From NCBI GenBank assembly GCA_025450495.1, contig JANWHI010000061.1, positions 1 through 13,083 of the forward strand: a stretch of DNA of 13,083 nt. Reading direction: 5' to 3'. Position 1 is the first letter of the stretch; each line of letters starts with the position of its first letter. Shown here in pieces: positions 6,263 through 12,742 of this stretch. The notes beneath the pieces were generated by a model. That model was given only the letters and a program-made list of their open reading frames with translations, was not told where the DNA came from and did no database searches. This DNA comes from Candidatus Dormiibacter sp. (GTDB lineage: Bacteria; Chloroflexota; Dormibacteria; UBA8260). The position numbers and the translations under genes were made by a program.

Positions 6263-7531
6263 ATGACCGCATCGCGCCGCGCACCCGGGCGGGTGCGGGT
6301 CGTCTCACTGACGCTCCCGCTTCTCTGCCTGCTCGTCGTCGCCTGTGGAGGTGCGACGACTGCGCCGGCTCAACCGCCTTCCCCGACCCCAACCGACGCC
6401 ACCGCCATCACACCGTCGCCCACCGTGGCAGCGACCCCGGCGGTGACGCCGTCGCCAATTCCATCTCCGAGCCCAACGGCGTCGACCGTCGTGGTCCCGG
6501 CCTGCTCAGTCGAGGCCAGGCTGGCTGTGTGGTCCCTCCAGCGGTTGGCCTCCCAGTTGATCGTCGTCCCGGTCCAGTTGACCTCACTGAGCAGCGTCCA
6601 GCCCGAGATCGTGTCGGGTGCCGGCGGCATCCTCCTGTTCGGGGCCACCGCCCCGGCGGACCTCGCCGCACAGCTGACTCGCTTGGAATCGACATCGCCG
6701 GGCGGCATCGCGCCGTTGGTGATGTCCGACATCGAGGGCGGCTTCGTCGAGCGCGCCGCCAACCTGCTCGGGCCGATGCCGTCGGCGCGACAGCTTGCCC
6801 AGACGATGACGCCAGATCAGATCCGGGCGTATGCCGTCGCCGCGGGCCGGCGGATGCGCGCCGTCGGCATCACCATGGACCTCGCGCCGGTCATGGACCT
6901 GGACGCCGGCTACGGCCCCACCGCGAGCAATCCCGATGGCAGTCGCTCGTTCAGCGCCGATGCGGACATCGCGGCCGCCGACAGCAGCGCGTTTGCCGCC
7001 GGGTTGTCGGCGGCGGGCGTGGTCCCCGTCGGCAAGCATTTCCCGGGCCTCCATGGGGCCGGCGACAACACCGACCTCGGTCCGGCGCAGACGTGGTCGT
7101 GGAGCGTGCTGCAGCAACACGGTCTGGTGCCGTTCGTGACCGCGTTCGGCCGCGGGCTGCCGGCCGTGATGCTGAGCAACGCGTCCATTCCCGGCCTCAG
7201 CACACTGCCGTCGAGCATCTCGCCTCAGGTCGTCGCGGTGCTTCGGGCTCAGCTCGGCTTCAAAGGCCTCATCCTCACCGATTCGCTGACGGCGGGCGCG
7301 ATCACGAAGATCGGCCTGGACCCGCCGGGCGCGATGGCATCGGCCATCATTGCCGGTGCGGACATGGTGTTGTACGACGACGCCCACGTGGACGTCGCGG
7401 CAACCGCGCGCGCTGCCGTCGCCGCCATCGAGGCAGCCGTCACGAGTGGAAGACTGCCGCGCGCGCAGCTCATGGCCTCGGTGAGCCGCGTGCTTGCGGT
7501 CAAGCATGTCGACCTGTGCGCCGGTTCCTAA
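6263..7531 (+). CDS. GH3-family (NagZ-like) lipoprotein with atypical acid/base site
   Basis: The 422-residue product has a signal peptide with Arg-rich n-region, hydrophobic core SLTLPLLCLLVV and lipobox VVAC, so Cys28 would be lipidated and the protein exported. A Pro/Thr/Ser linker (about 30-78) precedes a GH3 N-terminal TIM-barrel domain: DIEGG (156-160), a TMDLAPVMDL stretch, KHFPG (258-262) and the nucleophile strand GLILTDSL with Asp340. In beta-N-acetylhexosaminidases a D-x-H follows KHFPGHG. Here the loop reads LHGAGDNTDLGPA and lacks that His, although His264 lies nearby. Cys81 and Cys419 bracket the domain and could form a disulfide. The likely substrate is a cell-wall or environmental beta-glycoside, but activity is unproven. 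ATG 6263 has no clear ribosome binding site. Confidence 0.85.
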   Translation: MTASRRAPGRVRVVSLTLPLLCLLVVACGGATTAPAQPPSPTPTDATAITPSPTVAATPAVTPSPIPSPSPTASTVVVPACSVEARLAVWSLQRLASQLIVVPVQLTSLSSVQPEIVSGAGGILLFGATAPADLAAQLTRLESTSPGGIAPLVMSDIEGGFVERAANLLGPMPSARQLAQTMTPDQIRAYAVAAGRRMRAVGITMDLAPVMDLDAGYGPTASNPDGSRSFSADADIAAADSSAFAAGLSAAGVVPVGKHFPGLHGAGDNTDLGPAQTWSWSVLQQHGLVPFVTAFGRGLPAVMLSNASIPGLSTLPSSISPQVVAVLRAQLGFKGLILTDSLTAGAITKIGLDPPGAMASAIIAGADMVLYDDAHVDVAATARAAVAAIEAAVTSGRLPRAQLMASVSRVLAVKHVDLCAGS

Positions 7532-7546
7532 TCAGCGTCGTGGCTG

Positions 7547-8596
7547 CTAGCGACCCCGTGTCGCCGCGTCGACGCAGGTGACGGAGCCCGAGGAAGAATC
7601 AACAGTGACGGTGGCCCCGAAAGGCAGCGTCAGCATCGGATCCGTGTGGCCGCAGTCGACGTTGGCGACCACGGGGATGGCGGCGGCCGCAGTCCGTTCC
7701 ACGATGACCTGCTCGAGGATGCTGACCTGGTCGGCGCTGTAGTTGGCCGGGCGACCCAAGACCAGGGCTTTGATGCGGTTGAAGACGCCGAGCGCCGCGA
7801 GATCGGTCAGATAGGCGTCGACGTGGGCCGGGGAGGGGGCTTCTTCGGATGTTTCCAGGAAGAGCACGGCACCATCGAGGTCCATCCAGTCGCGCTGGCC
7901 TTTGAGGTGCCAACAGATGGTCTCGAGGCAGCCACCGAACAGCCAGCCGTCGGCGCGGCCTTGGCGCAGCCAGTGCCAGCCGTCATTGCGATACATCGAA
8001 CGCGTCCGCGGCGCGGTGCGATCCTCCGTCTCCCAATCGACGCGCTCGTCTGTCCATGCCGGTGCAGACGCGAACACCGGCGGCTCGGCGCCGAACCAGG
8101 CGGCGCGCAGGGCGCTGTCGGTGAATCGCAGCGGCGCCGGCCATTCGGCAAGCCCGGTGATCAATGACGGTCCGTAGAAGGTGCGCATGCCGGCGTTCCT
8201 GGCGATCGCCCAATGGAGCACGGTGATGTCGCTGAACCCCTGGAAGACCTTGGGGTTGGCCGCGATCACCTCCCAGTCGAGGTGAGGCAGCACCTGGTTG
8301 CTGTGGTTGCCGCCGATGCCGGCCAGGACAACCGTGATCGCCGGGTCGGCGAAAGCGGCGTTGATGTCCGATGCCCTTTCCTGCGGGCTCGCCGACGCCC
8401 AGCCGTCATGCCGTTGCGAGAACGGCATGAAGCGCACCTCGAGGCCGAGCTGCTCCAGGTACCGGCGCGCCCGCTCGGCACGGTGAGGGACGGCACCGAC
8501 GGCTCCCCACGCAGGCGACACCACGCCGACGACGTCGCCTTTGTGCACGCGGGCGGGGATCGTCATCGGCCGGCCTGGTTGCGGTCGACAGCTCAC
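7547..8596 (-). CDS. S66-family peptidase, MccF-like (LD-carboxypeptidase superfamily)
   Basis: The 349-residue cytoplasmic serine peptidase has a Ser-Glu-His triad. Ser122 lies in GFSDIT (120-125), Glu248 in LFLETSEE, and His317 in CGHTDPMLTLPFG. LGRP and GGCLETI are also typical. The Ser-to-Glu and Glu-to-His intervals (126 and 69) resemble those I recall for E. coli MccF (Ser118, Glu243, His311). The first is longer than in LdcA, where the Ser-to-Glu gap is about 100. MccF cleaves the amide linking aminoacyl or peptide groups to nucleotide in microcin C, giving immunity; LdcA trims tetrapeptides in murein recycling. GTG 8596 is given as the start because GGGGA lies a few bases upstream; ATG 8566 is a plausible alternative. 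It lies 21 bases downstream of the unknown gene 8618-9193 and converges with the GH3 gene after 15 bases. Confidence 0.92.
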   Translation of the reverse strand: MSCRPQPGRPMTIPARVHKGDVVGVVSPAWGAVGAVPHRAERARRYLEQLGLEVRFMPFSQRHDGWASASPQERASDINAAFADPAITVVLAGIGGNHSNQVLPHLDWEVIAANPKVFQGFSDITVLHWAIARNAGMRTFYGPSLITGLAEWPAPLRFTDSALRAAWFGAEPPVFASAPAWTDERVDWETEDRTAPRTRSMYRNDGWHWLRQGRADGWLFGGCLETICWHLKGQRDWMDLDGAVLFLETSEEAPSPAHVDAYLTDLAALGVFNRIKALVLGRPANYSADQVSILEQVIVERTAAAAIPVVANVDCGHTDPMLTLPFGATVTVDSSSGSVTCVDAATRGR

Positions 8597-8617
8597 CAGC
8601 CATCCCCGTGACAGCGC

Positions 8618-9193
8618 TCAGTCATTGGTCCGAACGACCACGTCGGACGCATCGACGACACGCTCCACGCGGGTGCCGACGAGGTGCACGCGCACCCCGG
8701 GAACGCCTGGTGAGCCCGGCTCCCAGCCGTCGCCAAACAGCCGTCGGGCGTCGCCCCAGGTGGTTGCGTTGCTCACCCTGCGCCCGTCGGTGAACGGCAC
8801 CGGCCCTGGGCGGGTCGCGTAGCCGAAGCGCACCTCACCGCCGCTCGTCAGGAAAGCGGTGATCTCCGCGAGCGCACGTCCGTCGGGAATGGCCGTGGTG
8901 GCGAGGGCCTCGACGACGCTGGGCATCTCGCCACTCTTGGCCTGCTCGCGAACGGTCGCGCGCGCGGCGATGTGCGCGGCGCGCTGGCGACGGCGCCGCT
9001 CGGTGGCGATCTGCCCGGTGCGTGCTCGCAGCTCCTTCAGTTGAGCCTGGTACGGCGCCATCGCCGCCACCGTGGCCCGTTCGCCGGCATTGAGCGCGGT
9101 GAGCAGGTCGTCGAGGGCTGCATCGTCGAGCGACCCCAGCGAGTCCGGTTCGAACGCAGGCGGCAGGGCGGGGAGGGGCGGCAGGTCGGTCAC
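8618..9193 (-). CDS. Unknown protein with helical, Arg-rich centre
   Basis: I do not recognise this 191-residue protein. Residues about 17-90 are predicted helical by composition, with an Arg-rich run (RRRRQR near 66-71) and many Ala/Glu, suggesting a coiled coil or nucleic-acid contact. The C-terminal half has short strand-like segments such as EVRFGYATRPGPVPF, WGDARRLFGDGW and GVRVHLVGTRVERVV, consistent with a small beta domain. There is no signal peptide or membrane segment. GTG 9193 is the first start after the in-frame TAG near 9240, but no close ribosome binding site is seen. The gene sits directly upstream of the S66 peptidase gene in the same direction and shares an 89-base divergent gap with the enoyl-CoA hydratase gene. 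Confidence 0.65.
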   Translation of the reverse strand: MTDLPPLPALPPAFEPDSLGSLDDAALDDLLTALNAGERATVAAMAPYQAQLKELRARTGQIATERRRRQRAAHIAARATVREQAKSGEMPSVVEALATTAIPDGRALAEITAFLTSGGEVRFGYATRPGPVPFTDGRRVSNATTWGDARRLFGDGWEPGSPGVPGVRVHLVGTRVERVVDASDVVVRTND

Positions 9194-9210
9194 CGCGTCG
9201 ATGATGCAGC

Positions 9211-9226
9211 GGAGCGCCCGCGCTCC
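9211..9226. repeat. GC-rich inverted repeat in divergent intergenic gap
   Basis: GGAGCG, loop CCCG, CGCTCC: a perfect 6-bp inverted repeat just upstream of the unknown minus-strand gene. It could be an operator or a 5' UTR hairpin. It may also be chance in GC-rich DNA. Confidence 0.25.
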
Positions 9227-9282
9227 GTGCTCCTCGCGCTACGGTTGCCTGCTCACACAGGTCACCGTTGAGGAGGCACGCC

Positions 9283-10059
9283 GTGTCCACGGTTCTTCAC
9301 GATGTCGTCAGGGTCGAGCGTGACGGCGCCATCGCGATCGTCACCATCGACCACCCGCCGGCCAATGCGATCAGCCGTGCCGTGGTCCTCGGCATCACCG
9401 AGGCGTTCAACAGTGCGCAAGCCGACCCCAGCTGCCGCGGCCTCGTGCTCACCGGTGGCGGCCCGAAGTTCTTCGCCGCCGGCGCCGACATCTCCGAGTT
9501 CGGCAGCCAGGGCGGCGACAACATCGCCCAGGGCCAGGGCCTGACCCTCGCCATGGAGCGGTCGCGGTTGCCCGTCGTCGCCGCCGTCAACGGGATCGCG
9601 TTCGGGGGCGGCTGCGAGCTGACGCTGGCCTGTGATGTGCGCATCGCATCGACGGCCGCACGATTCGGCCAGCCGGAGATCAAGCTGGGCATCATCCCCG
9701 GCTGGGGCGGAACTCAGCGCCTGCCGCGCCTGATCGGACGCACCGCTGCCATCGAGCTGCTGCTCACCGGCGACCCGATCGACGCGGCGCGCGCGCTCGA
9801 GCTCGGCCTTGTGTCGAGGGTGGTCGAGCCGGATGAGCTGCTCAGTGCTGCCGTCAGCGTGGCCCGCAAATTTGCGGCGCAGGCACCACTCGCGCTGGCT
9901 GCAACCAAGCGCGCCATCGCCGACGGCCTCGATCGCCCACTCAGCGAAGGCCTCGAAGCCGAACGCCGTGAGTTCGTCGGCCTGTTCGCCACCGAGGACG
10001 CCCGCGAGGGCATCACGGCGTTTCTCGAGAAGCGCCCTCCGTCGTGGACCGGCCGCTGA
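9283..10059 (+). CDS. Enoyl-CoA hydratase/isomerase (crotonase family)
   Basis: This 258-residue cytoplasmic enzyme hydrates trans-2-enoyl-CoA in fatty-acid beta-oxidation. Both catalytic glutamates of true hydratases are present: Glu112 in GGGCELTLACD and Glu132 in GQPEIKLGIIPGWGGTQRL. The oxyanion-hole segments AAGADISEF (65-73) and GIAFGGG (104-110) are intact. GTG 9283 is chosen because GAGGAGG at 9270-9276 lies 6 nt upstream; the frame opens at TTG 9268, but that codon is at the ribosome binding site itself. The chain-length preference cannot be told. The next gene encodes a membrane FeS protein suited to accept electrons from beta-oxidation, so the pair is functionally coherent. Confidence 0.93.
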   Translation: MSTVLHDVVRVERDGAIAIVTIDHPPANAISRAVVLGITEAFNSAQADPSCRGLVLTGGGPKFFAAGADISEFGSQGGDNIAQGQGLTLAMERSRLPVVAAVNGIAFGGGCELTLACDVRIASTAARFGQPEIKLGIIPGWGGTQRLPRLIGRTAAIELLLTGDPIDAARALELGLVSRVVEPDELLSAAVSVARKFAAQAPLALAATKRAIADGLDRPLSEGLEAERREFVGLFATEDAREGITAFLEKRPPSWTGR

Positions 10060-10083
10060 CGTCGGGGTCAATGTCGCCATAAT
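10056..10083 (+). promoter_or_regulatory. Candidate promoter for the FeS oxidoreductase gene
   Basis: CTGACG (10056-10061, overlapping the stop of the hydratase gene) is separated by 16 bp from CATAAT (10078-10083), with 4/6 and 5/6 matches to sigma-70 consensus. A transcript would start near 10090, about 50 bases before the chosen start codon. It would let the FeS gene be expressed separately from the hydratase gene. Confidence 0.4.
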
Positions 10084-10142
10084 CGCTGTGCGATGCCGGC
10101 GGGCGCGCACGTGACCTCACGGCTGCGGTGTGGAGGGCCTCG

Positions 10143-12383
10143 GTGATCGCGATCGTCAGTCCCGTCTGCATGCTGCTCCTGGCGGGCGCAGCCGCCACTG
10201 CCACGGGGCTGCGCTGGCGCAAGTTGATGGCTGCGATGCTGCGCGCCGAGCAACCGGACCCGCGCTCCGACCACATCGGCGAGCGTGTCAGGGCGTTCGT
10301 CATCTACGTGCTCGGCCAGGCCCGGCTGCTGCGCTGGCCGTACGCGGGCGTTCTTCATGCGCTCATCTTCTGGGGATTTGTCGTCCTGCTCACCGCCATC
10401 GCCCAGGCGATCATCGAGGCGTTCTGGCAGGGGTTCCGCTTCAACGACGTCCCCGGCGCGCCGGTGATCGCCTTCCTGCAGGACATCTTCTGCGTTGCGG
10501 CGCTCACCGGCGTGGTGATGGCTCTGGTCAACAGGCTACTTGTCAATCCCACGCGTTTTCGGGCGAGCCACCGCGGCGACGCGGTCCTCATCCTCGGCTG
10601 GATCGGCACGCTGTTGATCTTCAGGGACCTCAACTACGCAAGCCTGATCGCGCAGGGTCGCCCGGCGTGGGCGATGGCGGCCGACCGTCCATTCGCCAGC
10701 GCGCTGGCGCAGCTGTTCACGCCGCTCGGCGCCGGCAGCGACGCGCTCACCTGGCTGCACGGCCTCTTCTTCTGGGGCCACCTCATCCTGGTCTTCAGCT
10801 TCCTCGTGTACCTCGGCTACAGCAAGCACCTGCACATCGTCACGGCGGCGCCCAATGTGTTCTTCAAGAGCACCAAACCCAAGGGCGCGCTCCCCGCTCT
10901 CGACATCGAGGCGGTGATGAACGCCGAGAACGAGGCCGACCAGCACTTCGGTCCGGTGACGCTGCAGCACTTCAGCTGGAAAGACATGCTCGACCTGTAC
11001 ACGTGCACGGAGTGCGGTCGCTGCCAGACTCATTGCCCGGCCTACAACACCGGCAAGTCGCTCTCACCGAAAACGCTGATCACCGACCTGCGCGACCACC
11101 TCTACGAAGACCTCGCCGGTGGTTACGCGGCGACCACGCACGATACGCACATCGTCCAGGGCGCCGATGCGGATGGCACGCCGATACCTGGCGCCGCGGT
11201 CATGTGGGCCACGGCCGACCACCATCCCGGCGCCCTGCACGACCTGCCCGGGCAGTTCCAGCCGTCCTGGCTCTCGCCCGATGACGTCGCGAGTGCGGCT
11301 GCCGCCAACGACGGTGCCCGGCCGCTGTTCGGCGGCACCATCTCCGACGACACGCTCTGGGCGTGCACGACATGCGGTGCCTGCATGGACCAGTGCCCGG
11401 TGTTCATCGAGCACGTTCCCAAGATCATGGAGATGCGCCGTCACCTGGTGCTCGACGAGTCGCGCATGCCCAAGCAGGCCGAGACGGCATTGCGTGGCAT
11501 CGAGAACACCTTCAATCCGTACGGCCTGGCACATCAGACGCGGGCCGACTGGGCACGGGATCTCGGTGTGCCGTTCGCCGCCGATAAGCCCGACGCCGAG
11601 TACCTCTACTGGGTTGGCTGCGCTGCGTCGTTCGACGACCGCGCCAAGACCATCGCCACCGCGCTGGTCAAGATTCTCCAGGCGGGCAAGGTGGATTTCG
11701 CCATCCTTGGCACCGAGGAGAAGTGCAACGGCGACCCGGCGCGTCGCATTGGCAACGAGTACCTGTTCCAGGAGCGCGCCAAGGAGAACGTCGAGGTCCT
11801 GCGCAAATACCAGGTGCGCAAGATCATCGCGTCATGCCCGCACTGCTTCAACACCTTCGCCAATGAGTATTCGGCCTTTGGGGGTGACTATGAGGTCGTC
11901 CACCACACCCAGCTCATCGAGCGGCTTCTCAAGGAGGGTCGCATCACCCTGGACCAGTCCAAGCGGCAGGAGGAGACCATCACCTACCACGACTCGTGTT
12001 ACCTCGGGCGATGGAATGACATCTTCGCTCCGCCGCGCGACATCCTCGAGCAGATCCCCGGCCTCAAGGTGGTCGAGATGGCCCGCAGTCGCAGCGAGGG
12101 GATGTGCTGCGGGGCGGGTGGTGGGCGCATGTGGATGGAGGAGGACCAACCCCGCGTCAATCACAGGCGGGTCGACCAGGCAGCGGCCACCGCCGCCACC
12201 AAGGTGGCCACCGCGTGCCCGTTCTGCCTGGCGATGTTCGACGAAGGCATCGCCAGCCGCCAGCTCGGCGAGCAGCTGGCGGTCGACGATGTCGCTGTGT
12301 ACGTGGCGCGCTCGCTCGCCGGCGGGGTCACACGCTCTCGCACCCAGGGGGAAGATGCGACCGGTGGTGCTGCGCAGGCTTAG
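10143..12383 (+). CDS. Membrane FeS oxidoreductase, ETF:menaquinone oxidoreductase/HdrD-like
   Basis: This 746-residue protein combines three modules. An N-terminal NarI-like membrane domain has five hydrophobic segments (about 2-23, 68-92, 110-132, 147-165, 205-227), with His in GVLHALIFWG and WLHGLFFWGHL as probable heme b ligands. Two [4Fe-4S] ferredoxin motifs follow: CTECGRCQTHCP (Cys288, 291, 294, 298) and CTTCGACMDQCP (Cys408, 411, 414, 418). The last part has two CCG (HdrB/D) domains; the first is degenerate (KCNGDPARR, then SCPHC) and the second complete (DSCYLGR, MCCGAGGGR, ACPFC). This layout matches membrane proteins proposed to pass electrons from ETF to menaquinone during acyl-CoA oxidation, including FadF-type proteins. 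The preceding hydratase supports that role, but no ETF gene is in view. GTG 10143 is chosen because GGAGGG at 10132-10137 lies 5 nt upstream; GTG 10128 also begins the frame. Confidence 0.9.
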   Translation: MIAIVSPVCMLLLAGAAATATGLRWRKLMAAMLRAEQPDPRSDHIGERVRAFVIYVLGQARLLRWPYAGVLHALIFWGFVVLLTAIAQAIIEAFWQGFRFNDVPGAPVIAFLQDIFCVAALTGVVMALVNRLLVNPTRFRASHRGDAVLILGWIGTLLIFRDLNYASLIAQGRPAWAMAADRPFASALAQLFTPLGAGSDALTWLHGLFFWGHLILVFSFLVYLGYSKHLHIVTAAPNVFFKSTKPKGALPALDIEAVMNAENEADQHFGPVTLQHFSWKDMLDLYTCTECGRCQTHCPAYNTGKSLSPKTLITDLRDHLYEDLAGGYAATTHDTHIVQGADADGTPIPGAAVMWATADHHPGALHDLPGQFQPSWLSPDDVASAAAANDGARPLFGGTISDDTLWACTTCGACMDQCPVFIEHVPKIMEMRRHLVLDESRMPKQAETALRGIENTFNPYGLAHQTRADWARDLGVPFAADKPDAEYLYWVGCAASFDDRAKTIATALVKILQAGKVDFAILGTEEKCNGDPARRIGNEYLFQERAKENVEVLRKYQVRKIIASCPHCFNTFANEYSAFGGDYEVVHHTQLIERLLKEGRITLDQSKRQEETITYHDSCYLGRWNDIFAPPRDILEQIPGLKVVEMARSRSEGMCCGAGGGRMWMEEDQPRVNHRRVDQAAATAATKVATACPFCLAMFDEGIASRQLGEQLAVDDVAVYVARSLAGGVTRSRTQGEDATGGAAQA

Positions 12384-12517
12384 CCGCGCCGGCGCAGGCG
12401 GCGGGCGACTCCGGCGACCAGGCGGCTGTTCGGACGGCCTGCCTTGCGCTGGGCGGCCGTCAGGTACTCCTGCTCGCGGATCACCGCCATCTCGTACAAC
12501 TGGGTGTTCATCACCAT
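12380..12517 (-). CDS. 45-aa basic microprotein, unknown
   Basis: Read by eye on the minus strand: ATG 12515-12517 to TAA 12380-12382, 45 residues. It starts MVMNTQLYEMAVIREQEYL, continues with TAAQRKAGRPNSRLVAG and ends in VARRLRRRG. The first half looks helical and amphipathic and the tail is strongly basic. There is no signal peptide or membrane span, and no cysteine. AAGGAGG (12526-12532) precedes the ATG by 8 nt, and a consensus promoter lies upstream. Its stop codon overlaps that of the FeS gene by 3 bases in convergent orientation. Short Arg-rich proteins of this general build occur in actinobacteria and relatives, but I assign no family. Initiation and promoter signals make a real gene likely; function is unknown. 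Confidence 0.7.
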   Translation of the reverse strand: MVMNTQLYEMAVIREQEYLTAAQRKAGRPNSRLVAGVARRLRRRG

Positions 12518-12525
12518 CTCTGGGT

Positions 12526-12532
12526 CCTCCTT
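12526..12532 (-). promoter_or_regulatory. Ribosome binding site of the 45-aa gene
   Basis: AAGGAGG on the minus strand, 8 nt before the ATG at 12517. It is among the strongest Shine-Dalgarno matches in the window and is the main reason to accept so short a gene. Confidence 0.75.
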
Positions 12533-12551
12533 CGTCACCGACCAATCTCGG

Positions 12552-12561
12552 TCACCGGTGA
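12552..12561. promoter_or_regulatory. Palindrome at predicted start of transcription of the 45-aa gene
   Basis: TCACCGGTGA is a perfect 10-bp palindrome immediately downstream of the -10 box. GTCACCG recurs at 12534-12540 and 12551-12557, 17 bases apart. The position suits a repressor operator, but no regulator is visible nearby. Confidence 0.35.
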
Positions 12562-12562
12562 T

Positions 12563-12591
12563 AGTGTACTTGTGGCGACGTTACCTGTCAA
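12563..12591 (-). promoter_or_regulatory. Consensus sigma-70 promoter of the 45-aa gene
   Basis: On the minus strand TTGACA (12586-12591) is followed after exactly 17 bp by TACACT (12563-12568). The -35 is perfect and the -10 matches 4 of 6, including the key TA...T. Predicted start near 12556, giving a 5' UTR of about 40 nt. This is the best promoter match I found in the window. Confidence 0.7.
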
Positions 12592-12686
12592 GTGCGTACG
12601 ACGGTGACGGGTTTCCACGATTCCGAACGCATTCGCAGATGTGCGGCGCCTTGATCCACCATTGCGGCGAATCACCCCAACGGGGG

Positions 12687-12715
12687 ATGACGGCGGAGTG
12701 GTCGCTGGCTACATT
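12687..12715 (+). promoter_or_regulatory. Candidate promoter for the ABC permease gene
   Basis: ATGACG (12687-12692), 17-bp spacer, TACATT (12710-12715): 4/6 matches each to consensus. Predicted start near 12722, which coincides with an ATG at 12723. A CCCC-AAC-GGGG hairpin (12675-12685) lies just upstream. The evidence is modest. Confidence 0.35.
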
Positions 12716-12742
12716 TCTGCCCATGAGCGCCCCGCCGGCCTG

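Noticed and set aside
6238..7581. A 447-codon plus-strand frame overlapping the GH3 gene
   Set aside because: The product is Arg/Gly-rich with no motif, whereas the other frame has a lipobox and GH3 motifs.
11119..12561. A 480-codon plus-strand frame overlapping the end of the FeS protein gene
   Set aside because: It is Ser/Arg-rich shadow sequence; the true frame carries the cysteine motifs.
12592..12742. A possible additional plus-strand gene before the permease (frame 12444-12746)
   Set aside because: The frame has no homology-like pattern and no ribosome binding site, and it runs through the promoter of the 45-aa gene; only its last seven codons are of interest as a possible leader.
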